Assembly: GCA_902488455.1 (NCBI GenBank)
Contig: CABTWG010000015.1
Coordinates: 1 to 23,164, forward strand
From: an uncultured Peptoniphilus sp.
GTDB lineage: Bacteria > Bacillota > Clostridia > Tissierellales > Peptoniphilaceae
Direction of reading: 5' to 3'
Length of the DNA stretch: 23,164 nt
Positions 6,628 to 14,143 of the stretch are shown here, one piece after another (the first letter of the stretch is position 1; every line of letters begins with the position of its first letter). The notes under the pieces are model-generated. The model worked only from the letters and a program-made list of their open reading frames with translations, was not told the DNA's origin and did no database searches. The position numbers and the translations under genes were made by a program.

Positions 6628-7179
6628 TTAGATAGCATATTTAAATAAACCAATTAATTTCATTTCGTAGTCAGTATAATTTTCAGAGCCATACTTTAAC
6701 CATTTTTTGTAATAATTAAAAGCGTAACATGATGCTTGTGTGGAAACATCAAATAATTCAGCTATTCTATCTGGGCTATTTATTTCTAATTTGTGAACCA
6801 ATACCGGAGGAACTAATGCATATTTTGCAAAAAAATTTACCTCTGCTTCTGCGAGTTCACTTTCTTCAGTATGATCTAATACAATATGGCCTATTTCATG
6901 CAAAATTGTGTTATTAACTCGACCATAATTTTTAGTATCATTATAATAAATATAAAATTCATTGTCTGTTTTTTCTACGAAGAAACCATCTTTGCTTCTC
7001 TTGAATAAAAGTTTCTGTTTCTCCTCTGAGAAGTAAGAATAAGGAATCACTTTAATTCCCATCTTTGATGCTAATTCAAAGCCACTTATAGGTATGCATT
7101 TGACATCATACTTTATAAAAAGTTCGACTATTATCTTTTTAATTTCTTCATATCTGTTATTCGACAATCTAAATCCCAA
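6628..7179 (-). CDS. ImmA/IrrE-family zinc metallopeptidase
   Basis: This 184-residue protein carries the zinc protease signature ILHEIGHIVLDH (HExxH), then EAEVNFFAKYALVP, the standard ImmA/IrrE core. These enzymes cut or unfold a partner XRE repressor to relieve repression, typically after DNA damage or on signals from mobile elements. The repressor gene ends 1 base before the chosen start. I choose TTG at 7179 because GGGGAGG (the end of the repressor gene) lies 6 bases upstream. ATG at 7206 would overlap the repressor gene by 26 bases and has no comparable ribosome binding site. No phage or ICE structural gene is nearby, so the regulated target must be sought within the island. Confidence 0.87.
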   Translation of the reverse strand: MGFRLSNNRYEEIKKIIVELFIKYDVKCIPISGFELASKMGIKVIPYSYFSEEKQKLLFKRSKDGFFVEKTDNEFYIYYNDTKNYGRVNNTILHEIGHIVLDHTEESELAEAEVNFFAKYALVPPVLVHKLEINSPDRIAELFDVSTQASCYAFNYYKKWLKYGSENYTDYEMKLIGLFKYAI

Positions 7180-7180
7180 A

Positions 7181-7492
7181 TTATTCCTCCCCAAACAAAG
7201 CATCAATTAATTCTTTTTTCTCTTCTTTACTCATTTTATTAGCATTTCTTGCTATCATCCTCTTTATACGTGGATGATCAAATTTATCTTCTTCAATACC
7301 CAATAAATAATCTGATGTTGTACTTAGAGCTGTAGCGATATTGGCAAGTACATTCGCCTTAGGTTCTCTTTCCCCTGAAATGTACCTTGATACAACAGCT
7401 TCAGATAAATTTATTCTTTTAGCTAATTGTTTTTGTGATATTCCTTTTTTATTCAATTCAATAGCTATTCTTCTACCAATCTCCTTGTTCAT
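7181..7492 (-). CDS. XRE-family repressor (ImmR-like)
   Basis: This 103-residue regulator begins MNKEIGRRIAIELNKKGIS. A Cro/C1-type helix-turn-helix spans about 5-60 (KQLAKRINLSEAVVSRYISG, then EREPKANVLANIATAL, STTSDYLLG), followed by a charged tail. The start at 7492 is fixed by AAGGAGG 7 bases upstream. Reading back to 7606 would translate the promoter. It lies immediately before an ImmA-type protease gene, the usual repressor/anti-repressor pair. An inverted repeat within its own promoter suggests autoregulation. Confidence 0.88.
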   Translation of the reverse strand: MNKEIGRRIAIELNKKGISQKQLAKRINLSEAVVSRYISGEREPKANVLANIATALSTTSDYLLGIEEDKFDHPRIKRMIARNANKMSKEEKKELIDALFGEE

Positions 7493-7532
7493 ATTTTCCT
7501 CCTTAAAAAAACATTCTCTGTTTTCAGATATT

Positions 7533-7561
7533 ATTATAACATTTAATTGCCGATTTGGCAA
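7533..7561 (-). promoter_or_regulatory. Promoter of the repressor-protease pair with overlapping operator dyad
   Basis: On the minus strand, TTGCCA (7556-7561), a 17-base spacer and TATAAT (7533-7538) form a near-consensus promoter. TTGCC-GATTT-GGCAA (7547-7561) is an inverted repeat covering the -35 box, a likely binding site for the XRE protein encoded 41 bases downstream. Confidence 0.7.
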
Positions 7562-7574
7562 GTTATATTGACAA

Positions 7575-7603
7575 AATAGAGACGCATCATATACGCCTCT
7601 ATT
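7575..7603 (-). terminator. Possible weak terminator after the methylase gene
   Basis: AATAGAG (7575-7581) pairs with CTCTATT (7597-7603), with two further CG pairs inside. It lies about 20 bases past the methylase stop. The following minus-strand TTTTG is short, so termination may be partial, and the transcript could run into the repressor gene. Confidence 0.35.
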
Positions 7604-7623
7604 CATTATATAAAGATACCTTT

Positions 7624-8601
7624 TTATATTCTTTTATTTCTTACAAGGATTCTAAAATAGGGGCATTTCCCATTAATTGATAAGTCTTTATTATCATTAC
7701 CTTTCCTAAATTTTATTATTTCAAACTGGTCTGGATTGAATTTATGAAGGAATGTTATTGGAACTCCCATAGCTCCTTTATAATCTTTTGGTATATCAAG
7801 TGTTCTATTTACATTTATGCCATCATAATTATCGTATTTAGGGTACTTATCTTCATTTCCTTCATATGTTTGAGTCAATATTATATCTGTATGCCTTTTT
7901 TCATTATCCAGGTTAGTCAACCATAAGTTGTTATTAGTTGATATTATTCTATTTCCCTCATCATCTATTGTAGTTTCAGTGCCATATAATTCATAGTGCT
8001 GTGGAACTATAAATCCAGATATTCCTCTTCCCATGTTAACACCCATCCAAGCATCATTATTTTGTATTAAATTAAATATATTTTTATAGGTGATTGCATT
8101 GATATTTCCAATTACAAGAAACTCTTTATTATACTTAATTATTTGATCAATATGTTCCCTAAATAATGAAAATGGAGGATTTGTAACTACAACATTCGCT
8201 GATTTTAAAAGTTCTATGCTCTCTTGACTTCTAAAATCACCATCGCCATTGAAGAAAATTACATCATCTTTTGTTGGTATTAAAGTTTCCTCTTTTTCAC
8301 CTGTATATTCATAATAAAAGCCATTAATCAGATTTTTTTCCTTGAAATTAAAAATGTTAATATCATTTTCAACATAACACGATGAAATCAATTTTTTTAT
8401 ACCAAGATTATGAAAATTTTTAGCAAAAAATTTATAAAAGTTACTTTTAGTTGGGTCATCACAATTGCAATATACAATCTTTCCTTTAAATTGATTTCTA
8501 TAATGTTTTAGTTCTCTTTCTATGTCTATCATCTGAGTATAAAACTCATCGTTTTTATTTTTCTTTGCTTTTCTTAAAAAATCATTACTATTGTCTCTCA
8601 T
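7624..8601 (-). CDS. EcoRI-type adenine-N6 DNA methyltransferase
   Basis: This 325-residue protein is recognisable as a full-length relative of M.EcoRI (326 residues). Shared stretches include KNDEFYTQ, VYCNCDDP, NLGIKKLI, SCYVEN, NGDGDFRSQESIELLK, the catalytic VVTNPPFSLF (NPPF 141-144), GRGISGFIVP, HYELYGTE, GVPITFLHKFNP and INGKCPYFRIL. By homology it would methylate the second adenine of GAATTC and protect the host from the endonuclease encoded just upstream. The gene begins 6 bases after the endonuclease stop, keeping the R-then-M order of the classical EcoRI operon. I see no truncation. The identification rests on remembered M.EcoRI sequence, not on a search. Confidence 0.93.
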   Translation of the reverse strand: MRDNSNDFLRKAKKNKNDEFYTQMIDIERELKHYRNQFKGKIVYCNCDDPTKSNFYKFFAKNFHNLGIKKLISSCYVENDINIFNFKEKNLINGFYYEYTGEKEETLIPTKDDVIFFNGDGDFRSQESIELLKSANVVVTNPPFSLFREHIDQIIKYNKEFLVIGNINAITYKNIFNLIQNNDAWMGVNMGRGISGFIVPQHYELYGTETTIDDEGNRIISTNNNLWLTNLDNEKRHTDIILTQTYEGNEDKYPKYDNYDGINVNRTLDIPKDYKGAMGVPITFLHKFNPDQFEIIKFRKGNDNKDLSINGKCPYFRILVRNKRI

Positions 8602-8607
8602 GAAATC

Positions 8608-9450
8608 TTAATCGCTCCTATTATTTGTAATTTGATCAAAAATATCTCTACCCAGCATTTTTAATGATGTATCTGCAATATCCATTAAAATAATAAACAT
8701 TTCTTCGTTAGTCCATCTGCTACCATCGCCTTTTGTATACATGGATGCAGCTTGAAGCATAAATGACTTGTCATCACTTTTTATAATTTTATTTATACAA
8801 AGATTAGTATTAAATGGCATTCCATAGTTTGCTGCGGTTAACCTGTCCAATCTGTTTAATGTTCCTGAATTATAACTTAGAACGACTATACGACCATCTG
8901 GTCTCGTAACTTCGATAGTTTTGGTCAAGAAATTTGAACCTTCTAAAAAAATGACATATGGAAAATGTGATTCTGCCAACATAAAATTAGCTATTTCAGA
9001 AATATTTTTATGTGAACGTTCTATAGCGTTTCCAGCTGCCATTAAATCTTGATCATTATTTTTTCCGACTAAAATGCCATTTTTGATATTTTCGATATCC
9101 TTCCCTTGAAATTTTGCTTCGGAGACTAAAACAACTCTCCAATTATTATTATCATCCTTCACCTCTACTATTCCACCATCAGGTTTAATACTAGAGTTCT
9201 CTAGAAATAATGTTTGTCCAAGCTCACTATCTAATTTTTGCAAAGATTTATTTATTTCTGACTTTCGTATACTATTTCTATATCTAAATGTTAGCGTCGG
9301 ATATTTTTCTTCTAATTTTTTTAATACTATTCTTGATATTTGCCCAACAGACATATCATGTTCTTTTGCTTCTTTGCCGAATATTCCAATAACGCCATGT
9401 GATTCTTTGTGTTGAGATGTTAATCTGCTACTTTGATTCTTTTTCTTCAT
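8608..9450 (-). CDS. EcoRI-like type II restriction endonuclease
   Basis: This 280-residue protein is collinear with EcoRI (277 residues) from QSSRLTSQHK to the C-terminus. The active site is intact: Asp91 in KPDGGIVEVKDD, and Glu111 and Lys113 in VSEAKFQGKD. The DNA-recognition segments are also kept: MAAGNAIERSHKN, with Glu144 and Arg145, and LNRLDRLTAANYGMP, with Arg200 and Arg203. All have the same numbering as EcoRI. It should therefore cut GAATTC as a homodimer. Its ATG overlaps the stop of the upstream HTH gene (ATGA), and the methylase gene follows after 6 bases. Known homologues include RsrI. GAATTC occurs at least five times in the window (3448, 10195, 12545, 18480, 21795), so an active enzyme needs the methylase. 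Confidence 0.94.
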   Translation of the reverse strand: MKKKNQSSRLTSQHKESHGVIGIFGKEAKEHDMSVGQISRIVLKKLEEKYPTLTFRYRNSIRKSEINKSLQKLDSELGQTLFLENSSIKPDGGIVEVKDDNNNWRVVLVSEAKFQGKDIENIKNGILVGKNNDQDLMAAGNAIERSHKNISEIANFMLAESHFPYVIFLEGSNFLTKTIEVTRPDGRIVVLSYNSGTLNRLDRLTAANYGMPFNTNLCINKIIKSDDKSFMLQAASMYTKGDGSRWTNEEMFIILMDIADTSLKMLGRDIFDQITNNRSD

Positions 9451-9662
9451 TTAGAAACTTCCTCCATCCTATACTCCAATACTTTCGATATATCACATTT
9501 AAAATACTTACATATCTTACCTAGTATATCCATACTCACATTCTCATCTCGTCCCATTCTAGCTATGATGTAAGAAATTTTATTTATGGATTTTTGTAAT
9601 TCAAGTTTATTCATCTTTTCATCTATTAATTTTTTCCATAATTTGTCATAAGAAAATCCCAT
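9447..9662 (-). CDS. Small HTH regulator leading the EcoRI-type operon
   Basis: This 71-residue protein is almost wholly a Cro/C1-type helix-turn-helix of the HTH_26 kind: YDKLWKKLIDEKMNKLELQK, a second helix pair ending IARMGRDENVSMDILGKICK, then CDISKVLEY. It has a GAGGTAAA ribosome binding site. Its last 4 bases overlap the endonuclease start, so the two are translationally coupled. The position, size and fold resemble the C (controller) proteins that time R-M expression, although classical EcoRI has none. It could equally be a simple autorepressor. No other function is suggested by its sequence. Confidence 0.85.
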   Translation of the reverse strand: MGFSYDKLWKKLIDEKMNKLELQKSINKISYIIARMGRDENVSMDILGKICKYFKCDISKVLEYRMEEVSK

Positions 9663-9685
9663 AATTTACCTCAATTTAATCTTCT

Positions 9686-9717
9686 ACTATATACAGTTTT
9701 TCTATAATATTATATCA
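9686..9717 (-). promoter_or_regulatory. Promoter and possible operator of the R-M operon
   Basis: On the minus strand TGATATAAT (9709-9717) is an extended -10 element 47 bases before the HTH start. Downstream of it, ACTGTATATAGT (9686-9697) is a near-perfect 12-base dyad that resembles the ACT/AGT half-sites bound by R-M controller proteins. It overlaps the probable transcription start, so binding there would repress. Confidence 0.45.
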
Positions 9718-9980
9718 TACTTTACAACGTTACATTTATATATTGTGGCGAATCTATTTACATCTTTTCTAAGACTTTAAGATTGATTTATCCAAAAAAA
9801 TTTTTTACATATAAAATTTAAAAATAAATCAAAAATTTTAAAATAATTGAATTATTATTTAAAACAATCCTTAAAACACTACAAACCGCTAGAAATACGG
9901 AAGCGTTTATTTTACAATTTTAATAATTCGTTACTATGCTAATACTTTTTCGCAAATTTTCACAAAATTATTTACTTTAG
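9718..9980. other. AT-rich intergenic stretch without a recognised gene
   Basis: This lies between the divergent R-M operon and the bcd operon. It is very AT-rich (for example 9786-9880). One imperfect inverted repeat pairs AAACCGCT with AAGCGTTT around 9893-9920. I see no open reading frame with a ribosome binding site and no RNA gene. Confidence 0.5.
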
Positions 9981-9989
9981 TGGTATAAT
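9981..9989 (+). promoter_or_regulatory. Extended -10 promoter of the bcd-etf operon
   Basis: TGGTATAAT lies 51 bases before the bcd ATG. The -35 region (around CACAAA, 17 bases upstream) is weak, which is usual where a TGn extension is present. The same TGGTATAAT occurs before the genes at 17973 and 21007. Confidence 0.6.
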
Positions 9990-10040
9990 TAAATTAACAA
10001 TGTTATTTTATTGACATTTAAATTATTAAGGGGGACTATA

Positions 10041-11183
10041 ATGGATTTTAATTTGGACAAACAGCACCTTCTATTACAACAAATGTATAGAGACTTTGCT
10101 GAAAACGAAGTAGAACCAATAGCAGCAGACATTGATATTACAGAAGAAGCACCTACTGAAAATATCAAAAAACTTGCAAAGTACGGATTTTTCGGAATTC
10201 CTTTCCCAAAGGAATATGGTGGACAAGGAGCTGACTACATAGCATACGCTATGGCTATTGAAGAACTCTCAAAGAAATGTGCAACCACAGGAGTTATCGT
10301 ATCAGCACACACATCACTATGTGCAGCACCAATCTATGAAAACGGAACAGAAGAACAAAAGAAAAAGTATCTTCCAGACCTACTATCTGGTAAAAAAATC
10401 GGAGCATTCGGACTAACAGAACCAGGAGCAGGTACAGACGCAGCAGGACAACAAACAATAGCTGTACTAGATGGTGATCACTACATCCTTAACGGAACCA
10501 AAATATTCATTACAAACGCAGGATTTGCAGATGTATTTATCATAATAGCAATGACAGACAAGAGCCAAGGAACTAAAGGAATCTCAGCATTTATAGTAGA
10601 AAGAGGTTTCGAAGGATTCAGAGTTGGAGAACCAGAAGACAAGATGGGAATCAGAGCATCTTCAACATGCGAACTTATATTTGAAAACTGTAAAGTACCA
10701 AAAGAAAACCTACTTGGAAGAGAAGGAAAAGGCTTTGGACTTGCAATGAAGACACTAGACGGTGGTAGAATCGGTATCGCTTCACAAGCAGTAGGAATTG
10801 CAGAAGGAGCAATCGACGAAACAATAAAATATACAAAAGAAAGAAAACAATTCGGCAGAAGAATATCACAATTCCAAAATACACAATTCCAACTTGCTGA
10901 TATGAAGACAAAAGCAGAAGCAGCTCAACTATTAGTATATAGAGCAGCAGACGCAAAGCAAAACAAAGTACCATACTCACACTACGCAGCTATGGCTAAA
11001 TTATTTGCTTCAGAAACTGCATCTGACGTAACCAGAAGATGCTTACAATTATTCGGAGGATACGGATACACCAAAGACTATCCTATCGAAAGAATGATGA
11101 GAGATGCAAAGATAACAGAAATCTACGAAGGTACTTCCGAAGTAATGAGAATGGTAGTATCCGGCTGGATGGGAGTTAAATAG
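10041..11183 (+). CDS. bcd: Short-chain acyl-CoA (butyryl-CoA) dehydrogenase
   Basis: This 380-residue flavoenzyme reduces crotonyl-CoA to butyryl-CoA. Family signatures are in order: FGLTEPGAGTDAAG near 130-145, ITNAGFAD, GIRASSTCELIFENC, KERKQFGRRISQFQNTQFQL, QLFGGYGYTKDYPIERMMRD, and ITEIYEGTSE with the catalytic base Glu at about residue 363. The start at 10041 is chosen because AAGGGGGA lies 5 bases upstream (MDFNLDKQHLL). The upstream frame to 10011 has no ribosome binding site. It is followed at 10 bases by etfB and then etfA, the arrangement of electron-bifurcating butyryl-CoA dehydrogenase/ETF complexes that couple NADH oxidation to crotonyl-CoA and ferredoxin reduction. Other short-chain substrates cannot be excluded from sequence alone. 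Confidence 0.93.
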   Translation: MDFNLDKQHLLLQQMYRDFAENEVEPIAADIDITEEAPTENIKKLAKYGFFGIPFPKEYGGQGADYIAYAMAIEELSKKCATTGVIVSAHTSLCAAPIYENGTEEQKKKYLPDLLSGKKIGAFGLTEPGAGTDAAGQQTIAVLDGDHYILNGTKIFITNAGFADVFIIIAMTDKSQGTKGISAFIVERGFEGFRVGEPEDKMGIRASSTCELIFENCKVPKENLLGREGKGFGLAMKTLDGGRIGIASQAVGIAEGAIDETIKYTKERKQFGRRISQFQNTQFQLADMKTKAEAAQLLVYRAADAKQNKVPYSHYAAMAKLFASETASDVTRRCLQLFGGYGYTKDYPIERMMRDAKITEIYEGTSEVMRMVVSGWMGVK

Positions 11184-11193
11184 GAGGTAAATA

Positions 11194-11985
11194 ATGAAAA
11201 TAGTTGTTTGTATTAAACAAGTACCAGACACAAATGAAGTAAGACTAGATCCTGTTACTAACACACTAATAAGAGATGGAGTACCAAGTATCATAAACCC
11301 AGACGACAAATCAGGACTTGAAACTGCACTAAAAATAAAAGACGAACACGAAAACGTAGAAGTAACAGTAGTATCAATGGGACCTCCACAAGCAGAACTA
11401 GCACTAAGAGAAGCACTAGCAATGGGAGCAGACAAAGCAATCTTAGTAACAGATAGAGCATTCGGAGGAGCAGACACCTGGGCAACATCATGCACAATCG
11501 CAGCAGCACTAGAACACCTAGACTATGATCTAATCATAACAGGACGTCAAGCAATCGACGGAGATACAGCCCAAGTAGGACCACAAATCGCAGAACACCT
11601 TGGAATCCCACAAGTATCATATGTAGAAGACCTAGAATTAAACGGAGATCATCTAACAGTAAAAAGACAATTCGAAGATAGACACCACGTACTAGAAGTA
11701 AAACTACCATGCCTAATCACAGCACTAACAGAACTAGCAGAACCAAGATACATGTCAGTAGGTGGAATCTATGACGCATATGAAAAAGAAATAACTACAT
11801 GGGGACTTGAAGAAATAAAAGACAAGCTAGACCTTGCAAACATTGGACTAAAAGGTTCACCAACAAAAGTTAAGAAATCTTATCCAAAACAAGGAAAAGG
11901 CAAAGGCGAACTATTAAAAGACCTATCAGCAGACGAAGCAGCACAAGCAATAGTAGCAAAACTTCAAGAAAAGTATATAATCTAA
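11194..11985 (+). CDS. etfB: Electron transfer flavoprotein beta subunit, bifurcating type
   Basis: This 263-residue EtfB begins MKIVVCIKQVPDTNEVRLDP and carries MGPPQAELALREALAMGADK, TDRAFGGADTWATS and GRQAIDGDTAQVGPQIAEHL. These stretches are characteristic of the butyryl-CoA dehydrogenase-linked clostridial ETFs that bind NADH and bifurcate electrons. A near-perfect AGGAGGT ribosome binding site lies 6 bases before the ATG. It sits between bcd and etfA in one operon and would form the cytoplasmic Bcd-EtfAB complex. Codon use is strongly biased to A-ending codons (CTA, GTA, GCA, GGA, AGA), consistent with high expression. Confidence 0.94.
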   Translation: MKIVVCIKQVPDTNEVRLDPVTNTLIRDGVPSIINPDDKSGLETALKIKDEHENVEVTVVSMGPPQAELALREALAMGADKAILVTDRAFGGADTWATSCTIAAALEHLDYDLIITGRQAIDGDTAQVGPQIAEHLGIPQVSYVEDLELNGDHLTVKRQFEDRHHVLEVKLPCLITALTELAEPRYMSVGGIYDAYEKEITTWGLEEIKDKLDLANIGLKGSPTKVKKSYPKQGKGKGELLKDLSADEAAQAIVAKLQEKYII

Positions 11986-11995
11986 GAGGTGAATC

Positions 11996-13006
11996 ATGAG
12001 TAAAGACGTATATGTATTTATAGAACAAAGAGACAATCAGCTACAAAAAGTTGGAATCGAACTACTAGGAAAAGCAAGAGAACTAGCAGACGCACTAGGC
12101 CAACAAGTAGTAGCAATGCTTCTCGGTGACGACGTAAAACAACACGCAGAACTTCTAATTCACCACGGAGCAGATAAAGTATTAGTAGTAGAAGATCCAA
12201 TATTAAAAGAATATGTGACAGAACCATACGCAAAGGCTATCGCACATATTATCAAAAAATATGATCCAGAAATCGCACTATACGGAGCATCATCAATAGG
12301 AAGAGACCTAGCACCAAGACTAGCAGCAAGAATCCACACAGGACTAACAGCAGACTGTACAGGACTAGAAATAGACGAAGAATCTAAGAACCTACTAATG
12401 ACAAGACCAGCATTTGGAGGAAACCTAATGGCAACCATCCTATGCGAAGACTTCAGACCACAAATGGCAACAGTTCGTCCAGGCGTAATGCAATCACTAC
12501 CAACAGACACAAGTAGAAAAGGCGAAGTAATAGACGAAAAAGTAGAATTCGCAGACACAGACATGAACGTAAAGATCGTTGACATCGTAAAAGCTGAATC
12601 AAAGAAGAAAGACATCACAGAAGCAGCAATCCTAGTATCAGCAGGACGTGGAATAGGCGGACCAGAAGGATTCCAAAACCTACAAGACCTAGCAAAAGTA
12701 CTAGAAGCAGAAATCTCATCATCAAGAGCAGTAGTAGATGCAGGCTGGACAACCAAAGATCGTCAAGTAGGACAAACAGGTAAAACAGTAAGACCAGAAG
12801 TATACTTCGCACTAGGAATCTCAGGAGCAATCCAACACGTAGCAGGAATGGAAGACTCAGACCTAATCATCGCAATCAACAAGAACGAAGGTGCACCAAT
12901 CTTTGACGTAGCAGACCTAGGCGTAGTAGGCGATATAAATGCAATAGTTCCAAAACTAACAGAAGCACTTAAAAAAGAAAAAGAACTAAAAGCAGAAATC
13001 GAATAA
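11996..13006 (+). CDS. etfA: Electron transfer flavoprotein alpha subunit, bifurcating type
   Basis: This 336-residue partner of the preceding EtfB has an intact C-terminal FAD domain (about 210-320): SAGRGIGGPEG (Arg218), SSRAVVDAGW (Arg244), RQVGQTGKTVRP (Gln260), GISGAIQHVAGM, AINKNEGAPIF and VVGDINAIVP. The first domain (1-190) carries ASSIGRDLAPRLAARIHTGL and TADCTGL, as in clostridial EtfA. It starts 10 bases after etfB with a TAAGAGGTGA ribosome binding site and ends just before a strong terminator. The A-ending codon bias is the same as in bcd and etfB. All FAD-contact positions altered in the paralogue at 659-1657 are canonical here. Confidence 0.94.
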   Translation: MSKDVYVFIEQRDNQLQKVGIELLGKARELADALGQQVVAMLLGDDVKQHAELLIHHGADKVLVVEDPILKEYVTEPYAKAIAHIIKKYDPEIALYGASSIGRDLAPRLAARIHTGLTADCTGLEIDEESKNLLMTRPAFGGNLMATILCEDFRPQMATVRPGVMQSLPTDTSRKGEVIDEKVEFADTDMNVKIVDIVKAESKKKDITEAAILVSAGRGIGGPEGFQNLQDLAKVLEAEISSSRAVVDAGWTTKDRQVGQTGKTVRPEVYFALGISGAIQHVAGMEDSDLIIAINKNEGAPIFDVADLGVVGDINAIVPKLTEALKKEKELKAEIE

Positions 13007-13028
13007 AATAAAATAACAAAGAAACACA

Positions 13029-13068
13029 AAAAAACTATTGGCGAAAAACCAATAGTTTTTTTATTTTT
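13029..13068 (+). terminator. Terminator of the bcd-etfB-etfA operon
   Basis: ACTATTGG (13034-13041) pairs with CCAATAGT (13049-13056), extended by A5/T5 and followed by TTTTTATTTTTT. It lies about 25 bases past the etfA stop. The A run on the left also allows some termination of the minus-strand small gene at 13110. Confidence 0.88.
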
Positions 13069-13109
13069 TGTATGTAGAAATTAAAACTTTAGAATAGGGT
13101 TACTCAAAT

Positions 13110-13325
13110 TCAAACAATCTTCACAGAACAAATCTCGTCAATGAAAAAACCATCTATTGTTCCTTCATTTCTACCTTCAATATCTAATACAAGTATTGGA
13201 CCATCAAGATCTTCATCTTCCTCGGGAATAACTATATAATCTGCATATCCAGTATACCTTTCCCCTGATTTTAAACGAATTTCTAATTTTTTACCCAATA
13301 ATTTATAAAATTTCTCAATGCCCAT
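13110..13325 (-). CDS. Small acidic beta-rich protein, function unknown
   Basis: This is a 71-residue protein: LLGKKLEIRLKSGERYTGYA, then a VIPEEDEDLDGP turn, VLDIEG, and a final IDEICSVKIV strand. The GKxLEIRLKSGERYxG opening, an acidic loop and a terminal strand suggest a five-strand LSm/SH3-like barrel. AGGTGA lies 6 bases before the ATG. A neighbour at 13446-13640 shows a similar plan (GKKVNLYFKDGTEW, acidic DDDDEE loop, IKNIEIL end), so they may be diverged duplicates. I do not recognise the family. Small proteins of this kind are often immunity proteins, but no toxin is adjacent. Confidence 0.65.
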   Translation of the reverse strand: MGIEKFYKLLGKKLEIRLKSGERYTGYADYIVIPEEDEDLDGPILVLDIEGRNEGTIDGFFIDEICSVKIV

Positions 13326-13445
13326 AAAACATCACCTAATTATATAGATAATATAGAACAAAATAAAACTATCATATTTAAAAACCAAGTATTGATTTTA
13401 CCTATGAAAAACACATAAATCTTACATCAACCGCTTCTGTTACAA

Positions 13446-13640
13446 TTAATCTAATATTTCTATATTTTTAATTTCTGATTGGTTTACAATAATATTTCCA
13501 AACTCTAGCATATTTTCTTCATCGTCATCATCTTTTATATAAAAGTTAGTGCATTGTTTGTTTTTCCACTCCGTGCCGTCTTTAAAATATAAATTAACCT
13601 TTTTCCCGTCAGCTTTTTCCATCAATTTTACATCAATCAT
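13446..13640 (-). CDS. Small acidic beta-rich protein, possible relative of the neighbour
   Basis: This is a 64-residue protein: ADGKKVNLYFKDGTEWKNKQ, a strongly acidic loop (IKDDDDEENM), LEFGNIIVNQ, and the terminal strand IKNIEILD. GAGGGA lies 6 bases before the ATG. It is on the same strand as the 71-residue gene 120 bases downstream. The shared outline (strand with GKK, K-DG turn, acidic loop, closing strand) hints at common ancestry, but identity is low. No function can be assigned. It lies next to an IS fragment, which fits an accessory origin. Confidence 0.6.
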   Translation of the reverse strand: MIDVKLMEKADGKKVNLYFKDGTEWKNKQCTNFYIKDDDDEENMLEFGNIIVNQSEIKNIEILD

Positions 13641-13680
13641 ATCTTCCCTCTATTTCTAGGCACAATGCCAATTTTTACTC

Positions 13681-13953
13681 TCAATTTTTCCCACCAAAAT
13701 GTTCGTTGAATTTTTTCATTATTTCTATTTCCATTTCAAGTTCTTTTATTCTTTTTTGCATCTTCATGTATTTATCCTGTTCTTCCCAGCCTGCCATAGC
13801 TGCTTAATCAAATTCTTTGACCCATCTATGGACGGTTTGTGGATCTAAATCATATTCTTCACATATTTCTTTTACTGGCTTATTTTTATGTTTTAACATT
13901 ACTATTTTAGCTTTAAATTCTGGTGTGAAGGTTCGTCTTTTTCCTTTTGACAT
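13681..13953 (-). pseudogene. IS3-family OrfA remnant, interrupted by an in-frame stop
   Basis: On the minus strand from 13953, MSKGKRRTFTPEFKAKIVML continues through KEICEEYDLDPQTVHRWVKE and FD to a TAA at 13806-13804. This is the N-terminal helix-turn-helix of an IS3-type OrfA. The same frame resumes after the stop with AAMAGWEEQDKYMKMQKRIK, ELEMEIEIMKKF, resembling the OrfA leucine zipper, and ends at 13681. A GGAAGG ribosome binding site is still present. No OrfB (DDE integrase) is visible, so the element is dead. The part between the HTH and the zipper looks shortened. Confidence 0.8.
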
Positions 13954-14143
13954 TTGCCTTCCTTTCTTTTTTATTTTATCAATGATGTCCCATAATCTTG
14001 TTATACCCTGTTCTTTGGCTTAAAGGGCTATGTCCCTGGTAGTTCTTTTATTTGAACAACGTCTGTAGGTGGTCGTCACACTCATGATAACCCAAATTTT
14101 GTTTGAGCGTAAACTCCAAGGCGGAACCAAAAGTTCGAACCTC
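13954..14143. other. Unassigned stretch between the IS remnant and the permease gene
   Basis: The frame of the OrfA remnant stays open upstream of its ATG back to about 14017 (AKEQGITRLWDIIDKIKKKG), so this may be the leader of the IS. TGTCCCATAATCTTG (13986-14000) could mark an IS end, but I find no matching inverted repeat. From 14024 to 14143 there is GC-richer sequence with no coding call; it directly follows the permease stop. Confidence 0.3.

Noticed and set aside
5187..9662. Prophage or ICE
   Set aside because: A repressor/protease pair and DUF genes are suggestive, but there is no integrase, terminase, portal, relaxase or recognisable att repeat in the window.
9961..10020. Possible Rex (redox repressor) site upstream of bcd
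   Set aside because: Only half-site-like pieces (TTCACAA, TTAACAA) are present. They are not arranged as the TTGTTAA-N4-TTAACAA-type inverted repeat, so a claim is not supported.
14024..14143. tRNA-like TTCGAAC segment
   Set aside because: GTTCGAAC-like bases occur, but no acceptor, D or anticodon arms can be folded around them.
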